In this document: positions 25,878-35,376 of the stretch, one piece after another
Position numbering within the stretch: the first letter of the stretch is position 1
How the letters are laid out: every line of letters begins with the position of its first letter
Assembly (NCBI GenBank): GCA_963783355.1
Contig: CAWANF010000012.1
Span: 186,001-250,000 of the forward strand
Direction of reading: 5' to 3'
Source: CAWANF01 sp963783355
GTDB lineage: Bacteria; Bacteroidota; Rhodothermia; Balneolales; DATFMH01
DNA length: 64,000 bases
Translations under genes and position numbers: made by a program
The notes under the pieces: model-generated
Database searches by the model: none
Seen by the model: the letters and a program-made list of their open reading frames with translations, nothing else
Told to the model about the DNA's origin: nothing

Positions 25878-26837
25878 ATGGACAAACATGCAAGAAATTC
25901 ACTGAGAAACATATTGCCGTTATGGTTAACTGAACCCCTTCGTTCAGCAAAATACCGGCTCCTGAACATACTGGAAATTTACCGTTATCAACTCAATACC
26001 ATTGAGGAACCAGGCATCAACCAATCGATAAGCAATGCCGTGCTGACAACCAGCAAATTGTTCACCGCAAGAAAAACTATCTTTTTTTATCCTGATTTAC
26101 CCAATCCGGCATCCACCTTGCATAAAATCTGTTTGAATCTCGGATACCAAATGACCCATAATCCAACGCATAAATTTGATCTCGCCATTAAATGGCGCGA
26201 CGATACTTTTTATACTCCGGATGAAACTTTCGAAAAAATAAAAATTAAATATAAAATCATAAATGGAAACTGCCTGAATATCAGCAAATCTAATGTTTCT
26301 AAAACGTTTGAAAAGGTCTTTGGTTATCCTTTACATATCAATCCAGTAACCTATAACGGACTATGTTTGAAAAAATCGGAGATCAATGCCGTTCGGGATG
26401 AACAGATTGTACAATGTCCAATAAATCAGCCAGAGCAAGGTTTTGTTTACCAGAAATTAATAGACAATCAAACAGCTGATAAATCTTTTAAAGATATCCG
26501 GGTTCCGGTTATTCATGGCGAAATTCCATTCGTTTATTATGTTTACCGAAATGAAAATCAACGTTTCATCAGAGGCACCATTCATGTTGAGTTAAAATAT
26601 GGTGATGATGAATTTTCCGGGGATGAGAAGATAAAAATCAGTCAGTTCTGTAAGGATTTTGCTTTGGATTTTGGAGAACTGGATATTCTCCGGGATAACC
26701 ATGATCACAGGATTTACATTGTTGATGCCAACAACACTCCCTCAGGACCACCTAAAAAACTGAGCCATACATTAAAAATATCCGCGATTAATAAATTATC
26801 GGACGTTTTCAGAAAACACTTTATTGAGGCTGAGTGA
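25878..26837 (+). CDS. ATP-grasp-like protein
   Basis: 319 residues, no signal peptide. The C-terminal third looks like the end of an ATP-grasp fold: IPFVYYVYRNENQRF, then the acidic metal-site stretch DFGELDILRDN and YIVDANNTPSGPP (compare the D...N pair that binds Mg in ATP-grasp ligases). The middle NQPEQGFVYQKLIDNQ, with a Lys and an acidic residue, would be the ATP-binding part. The N-terminal region has no strong match. Such proteins are often linked to surface-polymer genes; the ligase substrate is unknown. It has its own promoter region after the OmpA terminator. Confidence 0.6.
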   Translation: MDKHARNSLRNILPLWLTEPLRSAKYRLLNILEIYRYQLNTIEEPGINQSISNAVLTTSKLFTARKTIFFYPDLPNPASTLHKICLNLGYQMTHNPTHKFDLAIKWRDDTFYTPDETFEKIKIKYKIINGNCLNISKSNVSKTFEKVFGYPLHINPVTYNGLCLKKSEINAVRDEQIVQCPINQPEQGFVYQKLIDNQTADKSFKDIRVPVIHGEIPFVYYVYRNENQRFIRGTIHVELKYGDDEFSGDEKIKISQFCKDFALDFGELDILRDNHDHRIYIVDANNTPSGPPKKLSHTLKISAINKLSDVFRKHFIEAE

Positions 26838-27016
26838 TAGGCTTGGTTGTCCATCATAATTATGCACGGCAAGACAAAGATTTATTGAAATTTTCCCTTC
26901 AAGCTTTCTTTTAATCCATTATCTTACGGGAACATAAGTGTCATTATTATTGATCTATCGATAGGACAGAAATACATCAATATTCAATTGAAATATTAAA
27001 TTACTGGAGATTTTCT

Positions 27017-28219
27017 ATGAAAGTGCTTATTGCAGATAAGCTCTCCGATAAAACAAGAGATGCTTTAAAACAATTAGGAGCAGAAGTTACTGTAAATCCG
27101 GATCTGACAGCCGATGATCTTCCGGAAGCTATCGGAAATAATGAAGTTTTAATCGTTCGGTCTACCAAAGTCAAAGCAGAAACAATAGAATCGGCACCTT
27201 CCCTTTCCATGATAATCAGAGCCGGTGCCGGCGTGAATACTATTGATCTCGAAAAAGCTTCGAGTCGTGGTATACATGTTGCCAATTGCCCGGGGAAAAA
27301 TACCGATGCGGTAGCAGAATTGGCCATTGGTTTTCTTATAGCATGCGATCGCCGTATTGTCGATGCCACCGTCGATTTGAGAAACGGAAAGTGGAGAAAA
27401 AAAGAATATGGCAAAGCCCGCGGATTGAAAGGCCGTACATTGGGTATTATAGGTCTTGGATCGATTGGTAAAGCTGTTGCCAGCAGAGCGCAGGGACTGG
27501 AAATGAACGTCGTTGCCTGGTCGAGGAACCTGAATGAAGAAACAGCGGAAGTACTCGGGATTGGCTATTGCGAGACGCCAATGGAAGTCGCAGAACAGGC
27601 TGACGCCATTTCCGTACATCTTGCTGCAAATTCCGATACCAAATATTTCATTGGCAAAAATTTCTTCGATAAAATGAAGCCCGGTACCATTTTCCTCAAT
27701 TCTTCCCGCGGAGAGGTCGTCGATACCAATGCATTAAAACAAGCTATCAAAGATAAAAATATCCGTGCCGGAATTGATGTGTATGAAAACGAACCCACTA
27801 GTGGTGATGCCGTATATGATGATACTGAATTAGCCGCTATGATTACGGGTTCTCCACACATCGGAGCCTCGACAGACCAATCGTCTGAAGCTATAGCTGA
27901 AGAAGTAGTACGCGTTTTTCAAAGTTATATCGAAACGGGAAAACCGGTAAACGCCGTAAATATCCGGGAAAAGAAATCAAAAATAAACCTTGTTGTCCGG
28001 CATTATAATAAAGTTGGCGTTTTGGCTTCAGTACTTGATATTCTCCGTAATGAAGGTGTCAATATTGAAGAAATGGAAAATACGATATTCCGTGGAGGTG
28101 ATGCCGCTTCCTGCACACTGATGCTCGATCGGGCTCCGACTGAAGGGGTCATTAAATCTATTAAAGACGCCGATAACATAATTCAGGTGATGTTAAAAGA
28201 AACGATAGTTGAAAATTAA
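27017..28219 (+). CDS. serA: D-3-phosphoglycerate dehydrogenase
   Basis: Oxidises 3-phosphoglycerate with NAD+, the first step of serine synthesis. 400 residues. The NAD-binding fold has GIIGLGSIGKAVASRA, and catalytic Arg, Glu and His are seen in NSSRGEVVD, GIDVYENEP and GSPHIGAST. After residue 310 comes an ACT-type regulatory domain (INLVVRHYNKVGVLASVLDILRNEGVNIEEM), which binds serine in the type II enzymes. CTGGAGA precedes the start. A strong terminator closes the unit, so it is monocistronic. Confidence 0.92.
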   Translation: MKVLIADKLSDKTRDALKQLGAEVTVNPDLTADDLPEAIGNNEVLIVRSTKVKAETIESAPSLSMIIRAGAGVNTIDLEKASSRGIHVANCPGKNTDAVAELAIGFLIACDRRIVDATVDLRNGKWRKKEYGKARGLKGRTLGIIGLGSIGKAVASRAQGLEMNVVAWSRNLNEETAEVLGIGYCETPMEVAEQADAISVHLAANSDTKYFIGKNFFDKMKPGTIFLNSSRGEVVDTNALKQAIKDKNIRAGIDVYENEPTSGDAVYDDTELAAMITGSPHIGASTDQSSEAIAEEVVRVFQSYIETGKPVNAVNIREKKSKINLVVRHYNKVGVLASVLDILRNEGVNIEEMENTIFRGGDAASCTLMLDRAPTEGVIKSIKDADNIIQVMLKETIVEN

Positions 28220-28225
28220 AAAGCT

Positions 28226-28253
28226 CCCCCGGTACATAAAGCCGGGGGTTTTT
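28226..28253 (+). terminator. Terminator of serA
   Basis: Stem cccccgg (28226-28232) with ccggggg (28242-28248), loop of 9 nt, then ttttt. It lies 6 nt past the serA stop. Confidence 0.9.
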
Positions 28254-28270
28254 ACCCCATTAACAATCCA

Positions 28271-29533
28271 TTGAAATACAAGTCATTATCAAAATTACTG
28301 CAAAGGACCAGAACTCCGAGTTCAAGTGTCGTTGGAATCGCCGGATTTATCATCACGATCCTGGCCGCGTCAACAATGGTCCACCACATATCTTTCGTGC
28401 AGCGCCTGGTGGTCTTCAGGTACTGGAACCTAATTATCTCCGGCTTCATGGCGTTTATTCTGCCTCATGTCCTTTTCCCTGATAGTAATTTTGCGGCAAT
28501 ACAGCTTTTAAATTTTTCACCTGGCCAAATCATTAGTTATCAAATCAGGAACCAGCGTTTTTTACTCATAACCATTCTTATTTCCTATTTAATTATTGCT
28601 TTTTTTGATCCCGGAGGATGGGATCATGAAATTATTCAAAAAACCACCATTTTATTTGATGGTATCCTGTTTTTAGCAGGCATCTTTTCTTTGTCATATT
28701 ATCTCTATGCACGGGTTGGTATAGAATCCCAGGCCTGGCAGGAAGGCTTAAAAGGCGCTAAAGTTCGTGATTTTCAAAAAGAAACCGGCAGTGTCCAGGT
28801 ATCACCGGGTTCACTGCCGACATTTCAAACAACGATTATTATCACTTTAGCCGGTATGTTATCCGTTGTTTTTGGAGCTTATGTTTCCGAATTGATTCAT
28901 TTTCGAATAGAATGGCTTCCCGGTATTTTTTTAATCATTATAGGATTCTCGTTAATCCGGAAAAACGCATCCGTCTTCGATCGTTTTTTTTATCAAACCC
29001 ATGCTTTCTATTCGGATTTTCTCTCCGATTCCTCAGGTTCTGAAACGGCAAACCGAACTGCAACGTATCAAAGTATCTATTGGGTTCCTGAACGCTGGAA
29101 ACCATCGGCATGGGCCGGAATTGTTCAAATAGATCGCTATTTTCCTATGGGCCGAATTGTATTTCTCGGGCATTTCATCCTGTGGCTTTTATTTTATTTC
29201 GGTTCTGCTCCATTTATCCGTAATTCGTATTTATTTCTTTTCGTATTACTCCAGAACACCAGTATCTATTTGCTGCTAAACAAGCGAATCGGCCCGGTAT
29301 CCTGGAATTATCGAATACAGAAACCAACCGACTGGGTTTTAACACGATTTTTTATTCAGATACGATGGCTGCTGCCTTTTATCCTGAGTTTGACGTTACT
29401 CGTTACATTCACCGATTCATTTAATTTCATGGATCTCATGGCCTGGAGCATCGGTTTCATATTCACAGATCTATTTGGAAGTATCATTTTCACGTTTTCC
29501 CACGAACCTCAATTTTTATCGCAATATGCCTGA
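28271..29533 (+). CDS. ABC transporter membrane subunit, probable
   Basis: 420 residues, highly hydrophobic, with about eight to ten membrane segments (for example VVGIAGFIITILAASTMVHH, FLLITILISYLIIAFF, TTIIITLAGMLSVVFGAYVS). I do not recognise a family, but the ABC ATPase gene overlaps its end by 8 nt (ATGCCTGA), so the two should form one transporter. The frame opens with TTG at 28271, with no clear ribosome binding site; a later start cannot be ruled out. There is no substrate-binding protein, which suggests export rather than uptake. Confidence 0.65.
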   Translation: MKYKSLSKLLQRTRTPSSSVVGIAGFIITILAASTMVHHISFVQRLVVFRYWNLIISGFMAFILPHVLFPDSNFAAIQLLNFSPGQIISYQIRNQRFLLITILISYLIIAFFDPGGWDHEIIQKTTILFDGILFLAGIFSLSYYLYARVGIESQAWQEGLKGAKVRDFQKETGSVQVSPGSLPTFQTTIIITLAGMLSVVFGAYVSELIHFRIEWLPGIFLIIIGFSLIRKNASVFDRFFYQTHAFYSDFLSDSSGSETANRTATYQSIYWVPERWKPSAWAGIVQIDRYFPMGRIVFLGHFILWLLFYFGSAPFIRNSYLFLFVLLQNTSIYLLLNKRIGPVSWNYRIQKPTDWVLTRFFIQIRWLLPFILSLTLLVTFTDSFNFMDLMAWSIGFIFTDLFGSIIFTFSHEPQFLSQYA

Positions 29534-30173
29534 ACATAATCATTTAAAACTGGATAATATCTTCAAACGATATAATGCCGGACCTTATATTATTTCAGAT
29601 TTCAGTTATGTATTTGAGTCGGGTAGTGCTTCAGCATTTATTGGTCCCAATGGTTCAGGAAAAACGACATTAATGAGAATGCTTTCCGTTTCTGCTTATC
29701 CGACATCAGGCATCATTACCTATGGTAATATCGATATCTCACAACATCCGCATCAATATTTGTCAAATACTGGCATTGTATACGATCAGCCTGACTTACC
29801 GTATTACCTGACGACTGTCGAGCTTATGGAATGGGTCATGAGAAACAGAAAATTATGGAATGAAGAGACTCCCAAACACATCGACATGTTATTGAATCGA
29901 CTGATGCTGGATGAACGGCGAAATAATTTAATCGGGACCTATTCCAGCGGCATGATGAAAAAAGCTCAAATTGCCGCTGCTTTAATATCCCGGCCTTCAA
30001 TACTGTTGATGGACGAGCCCTTTAAAGGACTTGATGAAGAAAGTAAAGAGGCGACTATCGGAATTTTGAAAGAATTTGTATCCAATGGCCACATCCTCAT
30101 TCTTTCAAGCCATATTAAAGCAACGCTGGAGCCTATTTGCAGCGATTACATCTCGTTTCCAATCCAAAAATAA
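29526..30173 (+). CDS. ABC transporter ATP-binding protein
   Basis: 215 residues from the ATG at 29526, which overlaps the membrane-subunit gene by 8 nt. Walker A GPNGSGKTT, signature YSSGMMKKAQIAAAL, Walker B ILLMDEPFKGLDEES and the switch His in ILSSHIK are all present. The signature reads SSGMMKK instead of LSGGQ, as in many export-type (CcmA/NatA-like) ATPases. It is a short, single-domain protein. The partner is the membrane protein at 28271. Confidence 0.9.
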   Translation: MPEHNHLKLDNIFKRYNAGPYIISDFSYVFESGSASAFIGPNGSGKTTLMRMLSVSAYPTSGIITYGNIDISQHPHQYLSNTGIVYDQPDLPYYLTTVELMEWVMRNRKLWNEETPKHIDMLLNRLMLDERRNNLIGTYSSGMMKKAQIAAALISRPSILLMDEPFKGLDEESKEATIGILKEFVSNGHILILSSHIKATLEPICSDYISFPIQK

Positions 30174-30503
30174 CAGATATTATCCCGGTTTTTTATAAGA
30201 ATAGTTTTCGAAAAAATCAGGATAATTTTTGCCCTGATATTTATGGTAAAACTTATCCTGATTTGAGCATCGGAATGGTATCGTTAGCAACCATTTGCTA
30301 CTTCCGGATATTAATTTTTAATGATTTACGCGTCATTTAAAAAATTAAATAGTATATTGTTTTACAAAGCAAATCTGTATTTGATATTTATTTCCATACA
30401 AACCGTTTTCTCGAACATCTATACAGATACTATTCATCCTGGTTTAAAAATTTAATTTGAATAAATATTACACATTATAGGTGATATAGAAAGGGATTTA
30501 GCA
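30174..30503. other. 330-nt intergenic region before phoU
   Basis: No gene is visible. It contains the inverted repeat at 30215-30263 (listed separately) and is AT-rich after 30300, where the phoU promoter probably lies. Confidence 0.6.
30215..30263. repeat. Inverted repeat after the ABC transporter genes
   Basis: Perfect 11-nt arms aatcaggataa (30215-30225) and ttatcctgatt (30253-30263), 27 nt apart. It lies 41 nt past the ABC ATPase stop. It may act as a terminator-like or 3'-end structure, though no T run follows. Confidence 0.5.
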
Positions 30504-31193
30504 ATGAACCATTTCGATTTTGAACTAAAAAAATTAAAAAATAATGTCGTTGAGATGATGGAGCTGGTGCATGAGCAGTTGGCCATGGGAAAAGACGCGG
30601 TCCTCCATTTTGATAAGGAACTGGCAACGCATATTCTCAAGAAAGAAAAGAAAGTGAATAAGTTTGAACTGAAAATAGACACTAATTGTGAAAATATTTT
30701 AGCTTTGTTCAACCCGGTTGCTGTAGATTTGCGGTTTGTCATGGCTGCATTTAAGATTAATTCCAACCTGGAAAGAATTGGAGACAATGCCGAAGCTATT
30801 GCCCGCCACGTCATTAATTTTGAAGAAGCTTTGCCTGATACTTACCTGAAACACATTCACTTCGATGAAATTTACAATAGTGCTTTACGAATGTTCGACG
30901 ATGTGCAGGAAGCTTTTATCGATGAGGATACGCATATCGCCCGGGAGGTGTTTCCGATTGATAAAATATTGAACAGGATCAACCGGGAAGCGGCGGAAAA
31001 GACGATGCAATATATTCGCAACAAACCCGAAAGTTCCACATCACAGGTACTGGATCTGCTTTCTGTTGTACGCAAATTAGAACGAACGGGGGATCTTTCT
31101 AAAAACAATGCTGAAGAGATTATATTCTACATGGAGGCAAAAGTATTAAAACACCGCAAGAAAAAGTCACTAAAAACCTCTGATTTTCAATAA
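30504..31193 (+). CDS. PhoU-family phosphate regulator
   Basis: 229 residues forming two three-helix bundles. The metal-binding ExxxD-type repeats are visible as NLERIGDNAEAIARHV in the first half and KLERTGDLSKNNAEEIIFY in the second. PhoU proteins restrain phosphate uptake by Pst transporters and signalling by PhoR. No pst or phoR genes are nearby, so this is an orphan copy that may serve another transporter. AAAGGG sits 9 nt before the ATG. It lies in the same direction as the ABC genes but is separated by 330 nt. Confidence 0.88.
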   Translation: MNHFDFELKKLKNNVVEMMELVHEQLAMGKDAVLHFDKELATHILKKEKKVNKFELKIDTNCENILALFNPVAVDLRFVMAAFKINSNLERIGDNAEAIARHVINFEEALPDTYLKHIHFDEIYNSALRMFDDVQEAFIDEDTHIAREVFPIDKILNRINREAAEKTMQYIRNKPESSTSQVLDLLSVVRKLERTGDLSKNNAEEIIFYMEAKVLKHRKKKSLKTSDFQ

Positions 31194-31327
31194 AATATTT
31201 CCTGCTTGCTCAGATTAAAATATCTGAACGATAGACATAATACTTGCGAAATTACCGTCGAAATTTGTATGCTTTGAAAAGCATTTATAAATAATGCTTT
31301 AAATAAAACTATTCACAGAGAGGATTT

Positions 31328-31747
31328 ATGAAAAGGTATTACTTTATTATTTTGCTTCTGGCAGGGTTTGTTTCTTTTTATGGCTGTTCCACCACAGGAG
31401 CTTTCATTTCATCAAACCTTACAAATGTCGAGCTTTCTAAAGCAAATTACAGGATAGTAGCAACCAATGTTACCGGGGAATCGACCTCAGGATATGTATT
31501 AGGCTTCACCTATTCCTATGGAGTAGAAACCACGACTTTAGCTATTGCCAGGGTCAATGGAACCGGTAAACTTTATCAGGAAGCCATTGAAAATCTATGG
31601 AACAATTTCAAAAAAAATCATGGCGATGTTGAAGGAAAGAAACTGGCACTTGTTAATGTCCGGTACGATAGTGACAACAAAAATTTCTTAGTTTATACCG
31701 AAGCCATGATATCGGTCCGTGCCGATATAGTTGAATTCACTCAATAG
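31328..31747 (+). CDS. Small lipoprotein (possibly DUF6567)
   Basis: 139 residues with a signal sequence and lipobox (FVSFYGC), so it is an outer- or inner-membrane lipoprotein. The mature part is beta-rich (NYRIVATNVTGEST, GYVLGFTYSYGVE, LALVNVRYDSD). The layout resembles DUF6567, a Bacteroidota-type lipoprotein family of unknown function, but I hold that loosely. GAGAGGATT before the ATG is a good ribosome binding site. Confidence 0.65.
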   Translation: MKRYYFIILLLAGFVSFYGCSTTGAFISSNLTNVELSKANYRIVATNVTGESTSGYVLGFTYSYGVETTTLAIARVNGTGKLYQEAIENLWNNFKKNHGDVEGKKLALVNVRYDSDNKNFLVYTEAMISVRADIVEFTQ

Positions 31748-31786
31748 TCAAACAACCGTATTCTTTCCTTCACAAACAAATCGAAA

Positions 31787-32314
31787 TCAGTAAGTCAATC
31801 TGGGAACGCCAACATTCGGCGCCAAAGTACTGGCTCCAAACCAATGCGTATAGAGTAATACCATAACAAGGCCGAATATCATGTGCAGTGCAACAAATAC
31901 AACCGTTGTGGGTAATCCCCATTGATTTACAAAGATGCCTGGTTTAGACATTGCTTTAGATTCACCCATTTGGGGATGTTCTTCTCCGACAGAACCAAGA
32001 ATAACACCGGATAACAAGCCATGACCGAATCCAAATAATAAACCAATTTGCCATGTTGGATTCACATTTATACCCATATATAAAATTATGTAAGACAGTG
32101 CATAAATGGCTCCAAGGCCCAAATGAAGGATGGTTCCTATTGCATACGATTTACCATTTTCACCTGCTTTCGTAAAAAATGACCCAAGAATAAATGGAAA
32201 ATCCAGTTTAATTCCGAATAATCTTACTACATAACCAAGCATTCCCATTACTATTGCAGCCGCAACACCAGCCATAGCAGCATATCCTAAATTAGCAACA
32301 AGTTGAGGTCCCAT
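31787..32314 (-). CDS. Unrecognised membrane protein, about four helices
   Basis: 175 residues. Hydrophobic segments are at about 8-32, 60-82, 88-108 and 132-158, rich in Gly and Ala, with a short polar insert (GEEHPQMGESKAM). Histidines recur within or next to the helices (ILHLGLGA, GFGHGLLSG, ALHMIFG), which could bind a metal or heme. This is observation only and I name no family. It is convergent with the lipoprotein gene; no clear terminator lies between. Confidence 0.55.
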   Translation of the reverse strand: MGPQLVANLGYAAMAGVAAAIVMGMLGYVVRLFGIKLDFPFILGSFFTKAGENGKSYAIGTILHLGLGAIYALSYIILYMGINVNPTWQIGLLFGFGHGLLSGVILGSVGEEHPQMGESKAMSKPGIFVNQWGLPTTVVFVALHMIFGLVMVLLYTHWFGASTLAPNVGVPRLTY

Positions 32315-32719
32315 ATCTAAGTTCTAATTATATGTTATTATTTAACTAACCTGTTCCCTCGCTATAAAATTCATATCCGTAATTTAACTATGATTTTTAT
32401 AGGTCAACGAGAGTTTAAATTTTAAATTTCAGATTCCTAAAGCGTATTCCACTTTAATTCAGCAATCAAAAATAAGAAAACCTTACTTTATTCACAGATA
32501 TTTAATAGTATAAAGTCAGATAAATTTCCCGAACATTTACCATTAATTACATTTTTACCCCGCCAAGTATCAACAAAAACAGACTAATTGCTTGTATAAT
32601 TTTATTTAACTAAATTGACAACTGACAGTTGATTTAATATTGGAAGTATGTCTTCATATTGCCTGTATTACACGCTGTCGAAGTAAAAAGTTAATTAAAA
32701 TTTCTGGAGTTGTTTAAAA
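32315..32719. other. 405-nt intergenic region with long cold-shock leader
   Basis: Divergent gap holding the promoters of the membrane gene (minus) and the cold-shock gene (plus). The promoter candidate at 32615-32643 would give an untranslated leader of about 65-70 nt. No other gene is visible. Confidence 0.6.
32615..32643 (+). promoter_or_regulatory. Candidate cold-shock promoter overlapping a 13-nt dyad
   Basis: TTGACA (32615-32620), then 17 nt, then TATTGG as a weak -10. A perfect dyad CAACTG-A-CAGTTG (32619-32631) overlaps the -35 end, as an operator would. No protein is known to bind it. The spacing is right, but the -10 box is poor. Confidence 0.45.
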
Positions 32720-32932
32720 ATGGCAGATCGTGAAACTGGAACCGTCAAATGGTTTCATAATGATAAGGGATATGGTTTCATCTCCCGTGATCAAGGTGAC
32801 GATATATTCGTTCACTACAGTGAAATCATAGCAGATGGTTTCAAAAATTTGGTTGAAGGACAGCGTGTAGAATTTACAGTAGCCCAAGGGCAAAAAGGAT
32901 TACAGGCACAAGAAGTAACTCTAATTCAATAA
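32720..32932 (+). CDS. Cold-shock domain protein (CspA family)
   Basis: 70 residues, a single cold-shock domain. RNP1 is KGYGFISRD and RNP2 is DIFVHYS, following the TGTVKWFHN opening. It binds single-stranded RNA and DNA and melts RNA structure. GGAG lies 9-12 nt before the ATG, and the long AT-rich leader is typical of cold-shock genes. A terminator follows after about 20 nt. Confidence 0.95.
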   Translation: MADRETGTVKWFHNDKGYGFISRDQGDDIFVHYSEIIADGFKNLVEGQRVEFTVAQGQKGLQAQEVTLIQ

Positions 32933-32952
32933 TTTTCAGCGTTGTTAGTACC

Positions 32953-32983
32953 GCACCTCAGGTTTCCTGAGGTGCTTTTTTTT
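32953..32983 (+). terminator. Terminator of the cold-shock gene
   Basis: Perfect 10-bp stem gcacctcagg (32953-32962) and cctgaggtgc (32966-32975) with a ttt loop, then a run of nine T. Confidence 0.93.
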
Positions 32984-33048
32984 TGCCTGATTTCAGGTTT
33001 TATAATAATTAATCCGGCATTTTCTTATTTCCGGTTACCAATTAGCAT

Positions 33049-33080
33049 AAAAAAAGCCCCGCTCAAACGGGGCTTTTTTT
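33049..33080 (-). terminator. Terminator of the M13 peptidase gene (bidirectional)
   Basis: Perfect 13-bp stem aaaaaaagccccg (33049-33061) and cggggcttttttt (33068-33080), loop of 6 nt. The A run on one side and T run on the other make it work both ways. It sits 28 nt past the peptidase stop. Confidence 0.92.
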
Positions 33081-33107
33081 ATAATTTAAACTTGTTTCAA
33101 AAAGAAC

Positions 33108-35171
33108 TTACCATACCTGAACCCGTTTATCAGCAGGAACATACATGCTGTCTCCGGTCTGTACATTAAATGCTTTATAGAATTGCGGCATATTGGTCAC
33201 GACTCCGATAGTACGATACCTTCCCGGAGAATGTGGATCGAGACGCAGTCTGTTTTCCAAAGCTTCCGGACGTGTATTAGCGCGCCAGATTCGGGCCCAT
33301 GCCAGAAAGAAACGTTGATCTGGAGTAAATCCCTGTATCTTTCCTGGTTTTCCGTGTTTTTGATAATATTTCTGCAATGCAGCATAGGCGAGTGACAAGC
33401 CACCGTTATCAGCAATATTTTCGCCGAGTGTCAGCTTTCCATTGATGTGCAGACTATCAAGTACCACGAATTGACTGTACTCATTTACCATTTCTTTAGC
33501 ATGTTCTTCAAAGTTCTTTCGATCTTGCTTGGTCCACCAGTTATCCAGGTTCCCCTTACCGTCGTATTTACTTCCCTGATCATCAAATCCATGCGTCATT
33601 TCGTGGCCAATAACAGCACCCATACCACCAAAATTCAAAGCGGCGTCAGCATTTGGATTAAAGAATGGTGGCTGAAGAATTCCGGCAGGGAACACGATTT
33701 CATTCATATTCGGATTATAATAGGCATTGACTGTGGGAGGAGTCATATACCATTCGCTCCGATCAACCGGCTTGCCCAGTTTTGTAATCATGCGATGGTA
33801 ATTGAATTTCCTGGATTGTTCAACATTGGCCAAATAGGAATTTTTCGTGATATTAACAGATGAATAATCAATCCATTTATCAGGATATCCAATCTTAGCT
33901 ACGAAATCATTCAATTTCTGGAGAGCCTTTTTCTTCGTGGCTTCACTCATCCATGTTGTTGATTCAATGCGATCTTTGAAGGCATCCTTAATATCATTAA
34001 TCATTTCCAGGGCTTTAGTCTTTGCTTCTGGCGGAAATGCCTTTTTAACATATAACTGGCCTAGTGCGAACCCAATATCACCATTTATAGTACCAAGCAC
34101 TCTCTTCCATCTGGGCTCCATGGCTTTTCTTCCCTGCAGGGCCATCCCATAGAATTTAAAATCCTGTTCATCAAATGGTTTCGACAAATAGGGGGCATCA
34201 GCATTAATGGCATGCCACATCAGGTATGTTTTCCAATCGTCAATACTATATTTTTTTACCATTTTACCTAAATTTTCAACAAACTCAGGCTGTCTTACAA
34301 TCACATCATTTATATCTGCTGCACCAAGATTTTCAAGCTGTGACTTCCAATTCAAGTCGGGAGCTAACTTTTCTAATTGTGCAACAGTCATTTTGTGATA
34401 CACTTTATCCGGATCTCTGCGTTCCACACGAGTCATGGAATGTTCGGCCAAATCTTTCTCCATAGCCATCACAATTCCGGCTTTTTTTGCAGCTATTTTG
34501 GCATCATCACCCAACAATTCAAACATCTTCGTCAGGTGTTTTTCATATTCCTGCCGAATCTGAACCGAACGTTTGTCTTTTTTCAAATAATAATCCCGGT
34601 CAGGTAAGCCAAGTCCGCCCTGAGAAATGTAAGCAGCTTCCACTGTAGCGTTTTTGTCATCCTGGTTCACATAGAAACCATACATGGAACCAAGGCCCTG
34701 AGTGCGCAATTCCGCAACCGTTTTTAATAGAGACGCCCGATTATCGATTTTATTAATCAATTCTTTCACTGGCAGAAACGGCTTAATTCCTTCCTCATCG
34801 ATACGATTTGTATCCATACCGCTGAGGTAAAAATCTCCAACTTTTTGCTCAATGCTTCCAGGTTGGGTTTCTTCAGATGACGCTTTAAGCAGAATATCTT
34901 TGAGTATATCGTTATTGTGATCCAGTAGTTCATTGAAACTGCTATACGAGCTTTTAGATGGAGGAACCGGATTATCTTTTAACCAGCCTCCATTCGCGTA
35001 TACATAAAAATCCTGGCTTGGACTAACCGCAGTATCCATATTTGCGAGGTTAAAGCCTTGATTTTTCTCCGTTTTTCCTTCCATTTTCTTGTTGGACTGT
35101 GAACAGGCGGCAAGCAGACTCATCGATAGTAACAGCATACCTGCGCCCCTCAATAGATGTAAATTTTTCAT
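33108..35171 (-). CDS. M13 family metallopeptidase (neprilysin/PepO-like) lipoprotein
   Basis: 687 residues. A lipobox (SLLAAC) makes it an envelope lipoprotein. The M13 N-terminal domain (SQDFYVYANGGWL, YYLK) is followed by the catalytic domain with NAYYNP, the zinc site HEMTH (H523, E524, H527) and ENIADNGGLSLAY, which brings the third ligand Glu. The C-terminal RPEALENRLRLDPHSPGRYR and NMPQFYKAFNV are typical of M13. It degrades short peptides outside the inner membrane. It is monocistronic, closed by a strong terminator. Confidence 0.95.
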   Translation of the reverse strand: MKNLHLLRGAGMLLLSMSLLAACSQSNKKMEGKTEKNQGFNLANMDTAVSPSQDFYVYANGGWLKDNPVPPSKSSYSSFNELLDHNNDILKDILLKASSEETQPGSIEQKVGDFYLSGMDTNRIDEEGIKPFLPVKELINKIDNRASLLKTVAELRTQGLGSMYGFYVNQDDKNATVEAAYISQGGLGLPDRDYYLKKDKRSVQIRQEYEKHLTKMFELLGDDAKIAAKKAGIVMAMEKDLAEHSMTRVERRDPDKVYHKMTVAQLEKLAPDLNWKSQLENLGAADINDVIVRQPEFVENLGKMVKKYSIDDWKTYLMWHAINADAPYLSKPFDEQDFKFYGMALQGRKAMEPRWKRVLGTINGDIGFALGQLYVKKAFPPEAKTKALEMINDIKDAFKDRIESTTWMSEATKKKALQKLNDFVAKIGYPDKWIDYSSVNITKNSYLANVEQSRKFNYHRMITKLGKPVDRSEWYMTPPTVNAYYNPNMNEIVFPAGILQPPFFNPNADAALNFGGMGAVIGHEMTHGFDDQGSKYDGKGNLDNWWTKQDRKNFEEHAKEMVNEYSQFVVLDSLHINGKLTLGENIADNGGLSLAYAALQKYYQKHGKPGKIQGFTPDQRFFLAWARIWRANTRPEALENRLRLDPHSPGRYRTIGVVTNMPQFYKAFNVQTGDSMYVPADKRVQVW

Positions 35172-35376
35172 TTCGATTCTAGGATTTATAGTGATTGCTA
35201 AACAACTCTTTATGATTAGAGATCATCCTGCCTGTGTGACCTCAGATTACCTTATACTTATCTCAAATAGAAAAGTTTAAAAAGTTACAATAGTAAAAAA
35301 CCTGATAATCTACAATAAACTTGATTTCACTATCTCCACTCGCCCAAATTGATATTCCCATATTTTTCAATTTTTT

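Noticed and set aside
27001..27629. Minus-strand frames of 137 and 156 codons within serA
   Set aside because: Shadows of a gene with complete dehydrogenase motifs on the plus strand.
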